The notes beneath the pieces are model-generated. The model saw nothing but the letters and a program-made list of their open reading frames with translations. It was not told where the DNA came from and did no database searches. Below are positions 42,332 to 52,469 of a stretch of DNA of 64,000 nt, piece by piece (the first letter of the stretch is position 1; every line of letters starts with the position of its first letter). Location of the stretch: NCBI GenBank assembly GCA_002425185.1, contig DILT01000003.1, positions 80,370 through 144,369 on the forward strand, read 5' to 3'. Both the position numbers and the translations under genes were made by a program. The DNA comes from Flammeovirgaceae bacterium UBA5585. Lineage in GTDB: Bacteria; Bacteroidota; Bacteroidia; Cytophagales; Cyclobacteriaceae.

Positions 42332-45172
42332 ATGCGCTATTCAAGGAATGTTTCAATAATTCGCTTTCTTATCGTTTTCTGGCTATCCATAGCCACATCC
42401 TTATTCGCCTCAATAGGAAAGTATCCCATCAAGAATTTTGCTCCTGCTGAATACGGGGCTGGTATTCAAAATATTGATTTTGCGCAGAATAGAGATTTGA
42501 ATCTGTTTGTTGCAAACAACCTGGGGGTATTGTCGTTTAATGGAAATCAATGGCAAACGCATGCCCTCAATACAGGTAAGAAGCAACGATCACTGGCGTT
42601 TGATGAACGTTCAAATCGCCTGTATGTTGGTTCGCAAGGTGACTTTGGATTTTTTGAAGACAATTGGCACTACGTTTCACTGTTGGATAAAATACCTGCG
42701 GATTTACGTGACTTTGACGAGGTGTGGGATGTCTTTATTTTCGAATCCAATGTGTTTTTTTGCACGTTCCAGGGAATCTATAGCTATGATGGCAACAGTA
42801 TTTCCATCATTAGCCACCCGGCCGGATTTAACCGTTCATTTTTAGCGGGTAATAAATTATTTACACAATCACCATCGGGTAAACTTTTTGAACTGGAAGA
42901 AGGCAGGCTCATCCCGCTCATCCGCAACGATCGGGTGAACCAGGTTGTTGCAGGTGTAATTCGTGGAGAGATGGGCTATGTTGTGTTTTATAATTCCGGA
43001 AAAATTGAACTCATTGATTCATTCGGTGTGAGCGAATTGTACCCAGAGCTGGCCAAAACACTTTCCGGTAATTATGTCAACCACGTAACTCAAATCTCAG
43101 ATGGCCGGTTAGTTATTTCAACACAACGGGCCGGATTATTCATTTATGATCCAATTTCAAATCAAGTTGAAAATATCAGCACAGAAGAAGGATTAATGTC
43201 GAATGCCTGCCTTCGGGTTTTTCAGGACAAAAGCGGTAACCTTTGGGTAGGGATGCAAAATGGTATTGCCTTAATTGACATCAAATCACCCTTGCGTTTA
43301 ATCAACCAGAATATCGGTTTGCAGGGTAGTGGCTATGAGGCTTTTGAAACAACTGAGGGCACGTACTACACCACTTCCAATGGAATTTATTTTCTGCCCG
43401 TGGCTGCTTCAACAAGCTCCTTCCTTAGCGGAACGGAGGGACCAGCTTATAGCATGCAACTGATCAATAAGAAACTTTATGCCGGACACCATACTGGTTT
43501 ATTCAAGCTTGAGAATGGAAAAGCAATCCGGATAACTACCAGCGATGGGCTCTGGCAAGTGAAGCAGTTGCAGTCAAACCCAGTCTATGCAATAGGCGGC
43601 ACCTATTCTGGCCTGCGCCTTTTTAAGATACACGCGAATGGGGAATTGCGCGAGATTCAGAAAATTGGAGGATTCAATGAGTCCAGCAGGTTTTTTGAGG
43701 AAGACCGAAAAGGCAGAATCTGGGTTGGTCAATATTATAAAGGGTTGTATTTGCTAACGCTAACGGACTCCCTGCGTGAAGCGGTGGTAAAGAAAGTTTC
43801 CGAATCGCATGAACTCCCCATACAGCAATATATTTTTTTAAGCCGAATTGATGATGAGCTATACATCAGTACTTCCAGAGGTATATTCAAGTTAAACCAG
43901 GCAACCGATACGATCGAAGAAGAAGATGTGTTTTCCAAAGCCGTAGGTAAGAACTGGGTATATCAGCTTGTGCAGGACAAGCAGAGGAATGTTTACATCT
44001 ATTCCGAAAACCTGGTGGGCCTTTACAAACAGATTAGTCCGGGAAATTATGTGTATATGCCATCATCCCTTTTTCAGTTGCGCCAATCTTTTAACAACGA
44101 CTTATTAAGTGTTTCCCGAAATGTTCATGATGGTATTTTGTTTAATGCGAATGAAGGGTTTATCCACTATAATCCGGATTTGGAGGATCGGGTTTCAATT
44201 TTAAGCGAACCCCTTGTTAGCCGCGTATTTAGTGTGGCGGAAGATAGCATACTGTACTCCCGCATGCCTTTTCACAGCAGGCCAGGATTGGTTGAGCCGA
44301 TTCGTATAACCGAGGGCACACGCGTTTTACAGTTTGTGGTAGAGTCGTTTAAATTTAAGGATGTAAACAATCAACAATTCCGGTATCACCTCAGCGGCTT
44401 TGATGACGGTTATGGAAAGTGGACCAATACAAGTGTGAAAGAATATACCAACCTGAAAGTAGGGACGTATACATTTCTTGTTCAGACATTCGATTCGCGC
44501 GGAGAAATTATAACCAGTAAGCCCTTACAGGTAATCGTAACTCCTCCATTCTATAAAAGCACCATCGCCCGGATACTGTATTTCGTATTGGGCATTTCGG
44601 TTTTGTACCAAATATACCGCATCCAGCGACAGTATTACAGAGGAAAACAAATACGATTGGAGCAAGCCAAACAAAAGGAGCTTGCGCAAAAACAAAAAGA
44701 ACTTCAGGAATTAAAGGAAGAACAGATAAAAAGTGAGTTGCATCATGTGAATAATCTGCTGGCCGCCTCTACCATGAACCTGGTGGTGAAGAACGAATTT
44801 ATGGAAAACATAAAAGAGGAAATCCGGCAAGCAAAAGTCACCGATAAAGTTGAAGACAAACAACTTGCCCTTGATCGGATCATAAAAGAAATCGACACCA
44901 CCTTAAAAGTTCAGGAAGACTGGAAGCAATTTGAGCATCACTTTGACCGCGTTCACGGTGACTTTCTATCACGATTGACTACTGAATTTATTGATCTTAC
45001 ACCCGGTGAACAAAAACTTTGTGCCTTTCTCAGATTAAATATGGACACAAAAGAAATAGCCAACCTCATGAGCATTTCCCTTCGTGGCGTTGAGGTTGCC
45101 CGGTACCGCTTACGCAAAAAACTCGGACTGGGTCCTCATCAAAATCTATCGAAGTTTATTTTAGAATACTAA
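42332..45172 (+). CDS. Propeller/Y_Y_Y-domain sensor with LuxR-type HTH (sugar regulator)
   Basis: 946 aa from ATG 42332, preceded by AGGAGG. The signal-anchor IIRFLIVFWLSIATSLFAS is followed by a periplasmic two-blade set of Reg_prop repeats (FQDKSGNLWVGMQNGIALID; FEEDRKGRIWVGQYYKGLYLL), a Y_Y_Y domain (FRYHLSGFDDGYGKWTNTS...YTNLKVGTYTFLVQTFD), a membrane helix (IARILYFVLGISVLYQIYRIQ), a coiled coil (EQAKQKELAQKQKELQEL) and a C-terminal HTH (TPGEQKLCAFLRLNMDTKEIANLMSISLRGVEVARYRLRKKL). There is no kinase domain: it should sense glycan in the periplasm and bind DNA directly. It diverges from the beta-glucan genes. Confidence 0.92.
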   Translation: MRYSRNVSIIRFLIVFWLSIATSLFASIGKYPIKNFAPAEYGAGIQNIDFAQNRDLNLFVANNLGVLSFNGNQWQTHALNTGKKQRSLAFDERSNRLYVGSQGDFGFFEDNWHYVSLLDKIPADLRDFDEVWDVFIFESNVFFCTFQGIYSYDGNSISIISHPAGFNRSFLAGNKLFTQSPSGKLFELEEGRLIPLIRNDRVNQVVAGVIRGEMGYVVFYNSGKIELIDSFGVSELYPELAKTLSGNYVNHVTQISDGRLVISTQRAGLFIYDPISNQVENISTEEGLMSNACLRVFQDKSGNLWVGMQNGIALIDIKSPLRLINQNIGLQGSGYEAFETTEGTYYTTSNGIYFLPVAASTSSFLSGTEGPAYSMQLINKKLYAGHHTGLFKLENGKAIRITTSDGLWQVKQLQSNPVYAIGGTYSGLRLFKIHANGELREIQKIGGFNESSRFFEEDRKGRIWVGQYYKGLYLLTLTDSLREAVVKKVSESHELPIQQYIFLSRIDDELYISTSRGIFKLNQATDTIEEEDVFSKAVGKNWVYQLVQDKQRNVYIYSENLVGLYKQISPGNYVYMPSSLFQLRQSFNNDLLSVSRNVHDGILFNANEGFIHYNPDLEDRVSILSEPLVSRVFSVAEDSILYSRMPFHSRPGLVEPIRITEGTRVLQFVVESFKFKDVNNQQFRYHLSGFDDGYGKWTNTSVKEYTNLKVGTYTFLVQTFDSRGEIITSKPLQVIVTPPFYKSTIARILYFVLGISVLYQIYRIQRQYYRGKQIRLEQAKQKELAQKQKELQELKEEQIKSELHHVNNLLAASTMNLVVKNEFMENIKEEIRQAKVTDKVEDKQLALDRIIKEIDTTLKVQEDWKQFEHHFDRVHGDFLSRLTTEFIDLTPGEQKLCAFLRLNMDTKEIANLMSISLRGVEVARYRLRKKLGLGPHQNLSKFILEY

Positions 45173-45276
45173 GTCGATCAACAACCCCTTAAATCAAGCA
45201 TCGTGCGCACTCAACTACGGGCATTTCAACCGTATAGTTGCTACGGTGTTTAGTGGTATTCCAAATACTGATTTAA

Positions 45277-47598
45277 TTACCGCTTAAACTTCTCTTTCAG
45301 CAACGCTAACTTTTCTTCCATAGTCAATTCAGGTTGCTTAGGCTTGTATTGCGGTTTTGCTTGTGGTTTTCCTTTTTGTTTCGTGTTGCCAGGTTTAGGT
45401 GTGTTCACCTTTTTATGAGGTCCAGATTGTTGCGGCTGTTCGGCAAACGGATCACTTTTCATCGATAACCCAATGCGTTTGCGCGGCACATCTACTTCTA
45501 CCACGGTAACCATTACCTTTTGTTGCACGGTAACGGCTTCATTGGGGTCTTTGACGAACTTATCGGCCAGGTGTGAAATGTGCACCAGTCCGTCCTGGTG
45601 AACACCAATATCCACAAACGCGCCAAAGTTGGTTACGTTGGTTACGATGCCGGGCAGCTTCATGCCCAGTTTCAAATCTTCAATGGTGTTTACACCTTCT
45701 GTAAAGCTGAATACTTCAAACACCTTGCGCGGATCGCGCCCGGGTTTTTCCAGTTCGGTAACAATGTCGGTAAGGGTGGGTAACCCCGTTTTTTCAGAAA
45801 TGTAATTTTTCAGGTCAAGTTGTTTACGCAATTCCGCGCTGGTCATCAGGTCTTTTACGGAACAGTTCAGGTCTTTCGCCATCCTGTTTACGATTTCATA
45901 ACTTTCCGGGTGCACGGCACTGGCATCCAACGGATTTTCAGCTTCGCGTATTCTCAGGAAACCGGCAGCCTGTTCAAAAACCTTTTCTCCAAACCGTGTT
46001 ACCTTAGTCAACTCTTCACGACTTTTGAATGGCCCGTTTTGGTTGCGGTACTCAACGATGTTTCGCGCCAGGGCAGGGGTTAATCCGGAAACATAGGAGA
46101 GGAGTTCTTTACTGGCGGTATTCACTTCAACGCCTACGGAATTCACACAACTGATGACCACATCATCAAGGCCCTGTTTGAGTTTGGTTTGATCCACATC
46201 GTGTTGGTATTGCCCTACGCCAATGGATTTGGCATCAATCTTTACCAATTCGGCTAGCGGATCAGTCAGACGCCTGCCAATAGAGACAGCGCCACGCACG
46301 GTTACATCCTTATCCGGAAATTCTTCCCGCGCAACATCCGAAGCGGAATACACAGATGCCCCGCTTTCATTCACCATCACAACAATAATTTTATTTGGCA
46401 AGCCGATGGATTTCACAAATGATTCGGTTTCGCGGCTGGCTGTTCCGTTACCAATGGCTATCGCTTCAATTTCAAATTTCTCACTAAGGTTTTTAATCAA
46501 TGCTGCAGCTTTTGATTTTTCGCGCTGCGGTTCGTGCGGATAGATTACATCATGATGCACGAGCTTACCTTGCCGGTCGAGGCAAACTACTTTACAGCCG
46601 CTGCGAAAGCCCGGATCGAGCGCCAGTACATTTTTTTGCCCGAGGGGTGCAGCGAGTAATAATTCTTTCAGGTTGGTGGCAAATACTTTTATTGCTTCTT
46701 CGTCCGCTTTCATCTTTGACTCCATCCGGATTTCAGTTTCCAGCGATGGCCGCAACAAGCGCTTATAACTATCGTGCACGGCAAGCTTTACCTGCCCGGT
46801 AGCAGCATTTGCTCCTTTTATGTATTGGCGTTCCAGTAACTCCGTAGCCGACTCTTCCGGAGGGAAAATGTCGAGCGTGAGAATGCCTTCCTTTTCACCT
46901 CTGCGTAATGCCAGTAAGCGGTGCGAAGGTGCTTTCGAAATCGGTTCACTCCAGTCGAAATAATCTTTAAACTTTTGCCCTTCCGTTTCCTTGCTCTTAA
47001 CAACCTTGGCTGAAACAGTTCCTTCCTTCCAGAAAAGTTCGCGCAGGTTCTTGCGTGTTTCCGGATTTTCACTCACCCATTCGGCAATGATATCGCGTGC
47101 ACCGGCCAACGCTTCTTCCAGATCAGCCACACCTTTTTCAGTATTGATAAAGGATTGTGCAAATGCATCCAGGTCAAATTTCTCCTGATCTAATATTTTC
47201 TGAGCCAGTGGTTCAAGACCTTTTTCCTTGGCCATGCTGGCGCGGGTTTTACGCTTGGGCCTGAAAGGCAGATAAATATCCTCAACTTCGGCCAGCGTTT
47301 TGGCCCTGGCCAATAATGCCAGTAATTCGGGCGTAAGAAAACCTTGTTTCTCAATAGAGGTAATTACGGCTTCCCTGCGCTTGTCCAATTCCTGAAGCTC
47401 TTCGAGCCGGTCGCGAACGGCCGCAATGTTCACTTCGTCCATGCTGCCGGTCATTTCCTTACGGTAGCGTGCTATGAAGGGGATGGTCGACCCTTCGGCC
47501 AGTAATTCGGCCACCGCCCGAACATAGTTAACGGGTTGATTTATTTCCTCAGCAATCAGATCGGTATAGCGTACCAGCGTTTCTTTTTCCATGTTCAT
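45277..47598 (-). CDS. tex: Tex-family RNA-binding transcription accessory protein
   Basis: 773 aa, normal length. The N-terminal Tex region has EGSTIPFIARYRKEMTGSMDE and YLPFRPKRKTRA. The YqgF-like RNase H fold is NVLALDPGFRSGCKVVCLD, followed by the helix-hairpin-helix block (GVEVNTASKELLSYVSGLTPALARNIVEYRNQNGPFKSREEL) and an S1 domain (GMKLPGIVTNVTNFGAFVDIGVHQDGLVHISHL). The C-terminal 50 residues are Lys/Pro/Gln-rich. It acts on nascent RNA and transcription complexes. Promoter boxes at 47612-47641 precede it. Confidence 0.96.
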   Translation of the reverse strand: MNMEKETLVRYTDLIAEEINQPVNYVRAVAELLAEGSTIPFIARYRKEMTGSMDEVNIAAVRDRLEELQELDKRREAVITSIEKQGFLTPELLALLARAKTLAEVEDIYLPFRPKRKTRASMAKEKGLEPLAQKILDQEKFDLDAFAQSFINTEKGVADLEEALAGARDIIAEWVSENPETRKNLRELFWKEGTVSAKVVKSKETEGQKFKDYFDWSEPISKAPSHRLLALRRGEKEGILTLDIFPPEESATELLERQYIKGANAATGQVKLAVHDSYKRLLRPSLETEIRMESKMKADEEAIKVFATNLKELLLAAPLGQKNVLALDPGFRSGCKVVCLDRQGKLVHHDVIYPHEPQREKSKAAALIKNLSEKFEIEAIAIGNGTASRETESFVKSIGLPNKIIVVMVNESGASVYSASDVAREEFPDKDVTVRGAVSIGRRLTDPLAELVKIDAKSIGVGQYQHDVDQTKLKQGLDDVVISCVNSVGVEVNTASKELLSYVSGLTPALARNIVEYRNQNGPFKSREELTKVTRFGEKVFEQAAGFLRIREAENPLDASAVHPESYEIVNRMAKDLNCSVKDLMTSAELRKQLDLKNYISEKTGLPTLTDIVTELEKPGRDPRKVFEVFSFTEGVNTIEDLKLGMKLPGIVTNVTNFGAFVDIGVHQDGLVHISHLADKFVKDPNEAVTVQQKVMVTVVEVDVPRKRIGLSMKSDPFAEQPQQSGPHKKVNTPKPGNTKQKGKPQAKPQYKPKQPELTMEEKLALLKEKFKR

Positions 47599-47611
47599 GT
47601 AAAGCAGGGGG

Positions 47612-47641
47612 CAAAAATAGGAGAAGGTTTTTAACCCGCAA
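47612..47641 (-). promoter_or_regulatory. Promoter of tex
   Basis: On the minus strand TATTTTTG (47612-47619, consensus -7) lies 19 bases from a -33 TTG (47639-47641), 14 bp before the ATG at 47598. Confidence 0.55.
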
Positions 47642-47736
47642 GGAAGTTTTTTACTGCCCGACTTTGCGCACTTTACATCCGAATTTATAGTAAGTTTATT
47701 TCTTTATGAAAATAACCGGTTAAAATTTAAACACGT

Positions 47737-48441
47737 ATGTCACCCTACCTCGCAGAATTTTTAGGCACATTAACGCTAGTCTTATTGGGTAATGGTGTGG
47801 TTGCCGCTGTTGTATTGAAGCGTAGCAAAGCTGAACATGCAGGTTGGCTTGTAGTAGTCATTGGCTGGGGGCTTGCGGTTACCTTGGCCATTTATGCAGT
47901 TGGTCAGATTAGCGGTGCACACATTAATCCGGCAGTAACCCTGGCGCTGGCGTATGCAGGAAGTTTTTCGTGGGATCTTGTTCCCGGCTATTGTCTTGCC
48001 CAACTGGCGGGCGCCTTCACCGGTGCTATTTTGGTTTGGCTTCACTACCTGCCGCATTGGCCGGCCACGAATGATCCTGCCGGTAAGCTCGCAGTCTTTT
48101 CCACCGGCCCGGCCATTCGTTCAACCTTCAGTAACCTGGTCAGTGAAATCATTGGAACGACTGTACTGATTTTGGGGTTGCTCACTATCGGTGCAAACAA
48201 ATTCACCGAAGGATTGAACCCACTTGTTGTTGGTTTGTTGATTATTTCAATCGGACTATCGCTAGGTGGCACCACCGGCTTTGCCATTAATCCCGCGCGT
48301 GATCTGGGTCCGCGCCTGGCGCATTTTTTATTACCCATTCGCGGCAAGGGCTCTTCCGATTGGTCGTATGCATGGATACCCGTAGTGGGGCCGGTTATCG
48401 GTGGTTTGGTGGGTGCGTGGTTGTATCAGCTCTTCTTTTGA
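47737..48441 (+). CDS. glpF: MIP-family aquaglyceroporin
   Basis: 234 aa with six membrane helices and the two half-helix motifs GAHINPAVTLALA and GFAINPARDLGPRLA. The Asp after the second NPAR, and GPVIGGLVGAWLY, favour a glycerol facilitator over a water-only aquaporin, which usually has Ser there. It would let glycerol cross the inner membrane. It diverges from tex and stands alone, about 8 kb from glpD and glpK, which use the glycerol. The GlpF assignment rests on those residues. Confidence 0.85.
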   Translation: MSPYLAEFLGTLTLVLLGNGVVAAVVLKRSKAEHAGWLVVVIGWGLAVTLAIYAVGQISGAHINPAVTLALAYAGSFSWDLVPGYCLAQLAGAFTGAILVWLHYLPHWPATNDPAGKLAVFSTGPAIRSTFSNLVSEIIGTTVLILGLLTIGANKFTEGLNPLVVGLLIISIGLSLGGTTGFAINPARDLGPRLAHFLLPIRGKGSSDWSYAWIPVVGPVIGGLVGAWLYQLFF

Positions 48442-48480
48442 TTTTAGTGTTGTTGCACCTTTAATTGTATCCACAAAACA

Positions 48481-48921
48481 TTACCCAGGAATAAAGGTAA
48501 ATATATGCACCCCGGTTATGGAGGATGACCGTCCACTTCCAATTGTCGTTTTAGTCCACGTCAGACGAAAAGTTATTTGGGATGAATCAATGCTCTGAAT
48601 TTCAACTACAACTCCATCTTCTCGAGTAAATGAAGTAGCCTGATCACTCGTGAATGTGTATGATCCGTTTCTCGCCCAAACAGGTGTCGTGCCCGTTGTA
48701 GTGTAAGAATTGTTCGCCTGGAATCGAATCGTAAAACCAGTGAAGAGCTCCGTTGATGAGATACCATCAATGGTGACACTTGTAGTTTGCCAATTACCAC
48801 CGTCAACTAAGATTTTTTTTACGCGATCCGCTTCTGTAGCTGGCGGCTCATCGGAACATGAGTATAACAATACTATAGTGCTTGTTAATATGAATAAACT
48901 GATATGTGCTAGGTTTCTCAT
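48481..48921 (-). CDS. Small lipoprotein, hypothetical
   Basis: 146 aa. The signal ends in VLLYSCSDEPP, a good lipobox. The remainder is beta-rich: KKILVDGGNWQTTSVTIDG, FTIRFQANNSYTTTG, RNGSYTFTSDQATSFTRED, IDSSQITFRLTWTKT. This resembles lipocalin-like small lipoproteins of Bacteroidota (DUF5004-like in outline), in which W-x-x-x-x-V-x-x-D-G opens the barrel. It lies 5 bp after the large SBBP protein gene on the same strand and is probably co-transcribed with it. Confidence 0.75.
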   Translation of the reverse strand: MRNLAHISLFILTSTIVLLYSCSDEPPATEADRVKKILVDGGNWQTTSVTIDGISSTELFTGFTIRFQANNSYTTTGTTPVWARNGSYTFTSDQATSFTREDGVVVEIQSIDSSQITFRLTWTKTTIGSGRSSSITGVHIFTFIPG

Positions 48922-48926
48922 GATTC

Positions 48927-51900
48927 TTATTTCTTTATGATTTTGTGTACATAAACAGCATTGTGGGAAGTTATTCTTAGAAGAAGCAACCCTGGTTTAA
49001 TATTTTCAGTTGAGATTTTCAAAACTTGTTGACTAGCGCGCATGGCTCGCAAGATTCTACCGAACTCATCAATTAATTCAATGTCAGCATTAAGCAGGCT
49101 TTCATGTAAATTAATGCTGAGTACATCATCAAACGGATTAGGATAAACGGTTATTCCCTGAGCGGATGATCCCTCCGTACTGGTTATCACAATTAAAACA
49201 GCATTTGAAAACTCGCTGATACAATCATCAACCTTTGCCTGAACCGTATAGCTTCCCGGGTCTGTGACTGTGAGCGATTGGTTGGTGGCTCCTGTAATTG
49301 GATTGCCATTAAAATACCATTGATTGCCTGTAACGCTGCTCGATGTAAGTATAAGTTCAGGAAGGTCGTTTCCGTTTTTGTTAATAATAGGTTTTGCTGG
49401 TCGTACACAGAAACTTTGATTCACGCTAGACGCTGGAAAAAATTCTTCGTTACCCGATTGGCTGGCGCTGATAGTTGCCCTTCCTGCCCCTTGTATACTG
49501 ACCGTGTTTCCGGAGATTGTGATAAAATTTGAAGTAGTAGCGAAAGAAACCGGTAAAGTAGAAGTTGCGGTGGCCGTAAGTGTAAAGGCCGGGTCTCCAA
49601 CTGTTTTGTCCGGTAGTGGTGCAAATGAAATTGTTTGATCTTGTTTTGCTGCTGTCGTCTGACTTCCGTTGAGCGGTGAAGCTTGCAGGTAGTTGGTGGA
49701 GTTGCCATTACCATTGAAGCTGTAGATTTTATAATAGTACGTTGTGCTGGCATTCAGCCCGGATTGATTAAATGTGTTTGCATTGCCTACAAAAACAACA
49801 ACTCCATTGCCTAATGCTGAATTGACTGTGTAGGCCGTACCGTCTACCGGATCGGTGGTTGGCGCAGCACCTTCTCTTCGAACAGCAATATATCCAGTGG
49901 GAGAACCGGCAGCGATAGTATAATTAATTGTGAAAGATGATGCAGTTACAGCCGTAAAATTCAATGCAGTAGGTTGTGCACCGGGTTCATTAGCCAATCC
50001 TTCGGCAGTGGCTTGGCTACCACTAAGCGGTGCTGTCTGACGGTAATTTATTGCGCTGCCACTACCGTTAAAACTGTAGATTTTATAATGGTAAGTTGTT
50101 GCGGGATTCAAACCTATTTGATTAAAGGTTGTGGCACTGCCTACAAAAACCACAGTTCCATTGCCTAATGAAGCATTGATGGTATAAACGGTGCCATCCA
50201 CCGGATCAGAAGTTGGCGCAGCGCCTTCTCTTCGTACGGCAATATACCCGGCAGGTGAGCCTGTGGCGGCAGTGTAATTTACAGTAAAGGATGAGGTCGT
50301 CACAGAGGTAAAGTTCAATCCGGTAGGTTGTGCAGTGGGCTCAACTACCGGGGCTGCGCCCTGAAACTTTACTAAAAAGCCATCCCAATTTCCTCCTCCA
50401 AAAGTATTTTGATGTCCGCTACTTGAAATATTTCCTGTGCTCATGGTTAGTCCTCCGAGGTAGACATTACCAGAGTTGTCAGTAGCAACTGCATAGCCAG
50501 TATCATCACTGGTTCCACCATAGTAAGTGCCCCATTGTCGAGCCCCGCTGGTATTAAATTTTACAAGAAACGCATCGGATATACCACCGCCATAAGTGTT
50601 CTTATGCCCTCCACTTGCAATGGCAGACGTGCTTTGGGTTGTACCCGCCATATAAATATTTCCTTCGCTATCCGTTGCGATTGCATTGGCATAATCATCC
50701 CCACTCCCTCCGTAGTATGTCGCCCAAAGACGCGTTCCGTTCGTATTGAATTTGGCAAGGAAAGCATCAGAGGGATCTTCCCCTCCACCACCAAAAGTAT
50801 TTTGATGACTGTTGTTGGAAATATTTGTTGTACTGGCAGTAGACCCAGCGAGAAAAACATTACCTGCTTCATCGGTACCTACCGATGAGCCCTCGTCATA
50901 ACTGGTTCCTCCGTAATATGTAGCCCATTGGCGCTCACCATTGGTATTAAATTTCACCAGATACGCATCGCCAGCACCACTGTTGGAATTTTGATGGCCT
51001 CCAATGGCTATAGCAGAAAAGCTTTGGGTAGTGCCCGCCAGGTACACATTGCCTGAGCCATCTGTAGTGACATCTCTTCCAGAGTCTGACCCGGTTCCTC
51101 CGTAATAGGTTGCCCAAAGGCGCACACCTTGTGGGTTGAACTTTGCCAAAAAGCTATCGAATGTTCCGCCACCAAATGTATTTTGATGCCCACTGCTTGA
51201 GATTCCCGTTGTGCTATTTGTAGTGCCCGCTAAGTAAATGTTTCCCGTAGCATCCGTTGATACCGAACTTCCGTAATCGTTCCCGCTGCCTCCGTAATCA
51301 ACCGACCATTGAAAACCTCCACTGGAATTGAATTTGACCAAGAAGGCATCAAATTGAGAAGGAAAAACTGTTCTTTCAAAAGATCCAGCCAGATAAATAT
51401 TTCCTGAACCGTCTATAGCAAGATTACCGGGTGAATCACTATATTCTGATCTTCTAAAGTAAGTGGCCCATTGTCTTACCCCAGCGGTGTTGAATTTTAC
51501 CAGAAATACATCCGCAGCACCACCCCCAGTATTCAGGTGGCCACCGCTGGCAATATTGTTGGTGCTTGCCGATTGACCATATACATACACATTTCCAGAA
51601 GCATCGGTCTTGATTGCTTTAGTAAAATCATCACTTGAACCTCCATAGTATGTTGCCCATATCAGGGAAGGATCAATTACAAAGCCCTTTTCTGAACTCA
51701 CATCTGTAGTAAAGCCAATATGTTTTCCGTGTTTTTGATAATTTACACTAATGGATTTTCCCGTTTCATCCCAGGAAACGGGTTGCTGCTCTTCTAAAAA
51801 TCCGTAAGGGGTTTCAATTCGTAATTTGCCATTAGTGAGGGCAGGTAATGCTCCGGAATAACTATAGGAAAGCAGGTTTAAATCAGCACCAGCATGCACA

Positions 51901-52469
51901 TGCACATCGTATTTTAAGTGGCCTTCTTTAATGTGGTAGACAACATCAATACCCGGGTAGAGATTCCTGTAGGTAAGTGTAGCGTAGCTTTTAACTCCGG
52001 TTATGCTCTCAGAATTTTTTGCAGTGTAATAGTTCTTGTGATCATTGAATGCACCTTCAGCAATAAGTTCCACTTCAGGATTAGAATTATTCCACTGCAT
52101 ATCTACACGGTACCTGTGTATAAAAGTGGCGGGGCGCTCAACGAGATCATCTATACGATTGAAGGGCTTACTTTCCTTTGTGATGGGTTTGCCGGTAGCT
52201 TCGCTAATGCGAAATGTTCCTTCCAATAGTTCTTCGGTGTAATGCCACTGGTAATAAATGCCATTCTTTGTGAAGTACACATTCATTCCTTTGTCTTTCA
52301 ATAAAAAAAGAATGTCACTGCGAACGTTGCCTTCTGTATCGGAAAGCTGACCGTTGATTTCTTCGAAACGCAGTTCGTAAGCTTTGTTTTCGAATGGTTG
52401 AGGAACTACTTGCGCGAGTAGCGTGGCAACCAAGAAAAGATGACTTATGATTTGTAGAATTAATTTCAT
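48927..52469 (-). CDS. SBBP beta-propeller protein with T9SS sorting domain
   Basis: 1180 aa with a signal peptide. About residues 20-255 form an N-terminal beta domain (KFEEINGQLSD... in outline, NLYPGIDVVYHIKEGHLKYDV). About 260-715 hold seven SBBP repeats, each with WATYYGGSxxDxG, GNVYLAGTT and AFLVKFNTxGxR, forming a propeller. Two tandem fibronectin-III-like units follow (SFTVNYTAATGSPAGYIAVRREGAAP...). Then comes a beta domain (FAPLPDKTVGDPAFTLTATATS), an Ig-like part and a C-terminal type A T9SS domain (ITVYPNPFDDVLSINL...). It is secreted and probably surface-attached. The binding partner is unknown. Confidence 0.92.
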   Translation of the reverse strand: MKLILQIISHLFLVATLLAQVVPQPFENKAYELRFEEINGQLSDTEGNVRSDILFLLKDKGMNVYFTKNGIYYQWHYTEELLEGTFRISEATGKPITKESKPFNRIDDLVERPATFIHRYRVDMQWNNSNPEVELIAEGAFNDHKNYYTAKNSESITGVKSYATLTYRNLYPGIDVVYHIKEGHLKYDVHVHAGADLNLLSYSYSGALPALTNGKLRIETPYGFLEEQQPVSWDETGKSISVNYQKHGKHIGFTTDVSSEKGFVIDPSLIWATYYGGSSDDFTKAIKTDASGNVYVYGQSASTNNIASGGHLNTGGGAADVFLVKFNTAGVRQWATYFRRSEYSDSPGNLAIDGSGNIYLAGSFERTVFPSQFDAFLVKFNSSGGFQWSVDYGGSGNDYGSSVSTDATGNIYLAGTTNSTTGISSSGHQNTFGGGTFDSFLAKFNPQGVRLWATYYGGTGSDSGRDVTTDGSGNVYLAGTTQSFSAIAIGGHQNSNSGAGDAYLVKFNTNGERQWATYYGGTSYDEGSSVGTDEAGNVFLAGSTASTTNISNNSHQNTFGGGGEDPSDAFLAKFNTNGTRLWATYYGGSGDDYANAIATDSEGNIYMAGTTQSTSAIASGGHKNTYGGGISDAFLVKFNTSGARQWGTYYGGTSDDTGYAVATDNSGNVYLGGLTMSTGNISSSGHQNTFGGGNWDGFLVKFQGAAPVVEPTAQPTGLNFTSVTTSSFTVNYTAATGSPAGYIAVRREGAAPTSDPVDGTVYTINASLGNGTVVFVGSATTFNQIGLNPATTYHYKIYSFNGSGSAINYRQTAPLSGSQATAEGLANEPGAQPTALNFTAVTASSFTINYTIAAGSPTGYIAVRREGAAPTTDPVDGTAYTVNSALGNGVVVFVGNANTFNQSGLNASTTYYYKIYSFNGNGNSTNYLQASPLNGSQTTAAKQDQTISFAPLPDKTVGDPAFTLTATATSTLPVSFATTSNFITISGNTVSIQGAGRATISASQSGNEEFFPASSVNQSFCVRPAKPIINKNGNDLPELILTSSSVTGNQWYFNGNPITGATNQSLTVTDPGSYTVQAKVDDCISEFSNAVLIVITSTEGSSAQGITVYPNPFDDVLSINLHESLLNADIELIDEFGRILRAMRASQQVLKISTENIKPGLLLLRITSHNAVYVHKIIKK

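Noticed and set aside
49900..51650. Regular short repeats resembling a CRISPR array
   Set aside because: They lie in one open frame and encode SBBP propeller and Fn3-like repeats; the units are diverged and in frame.
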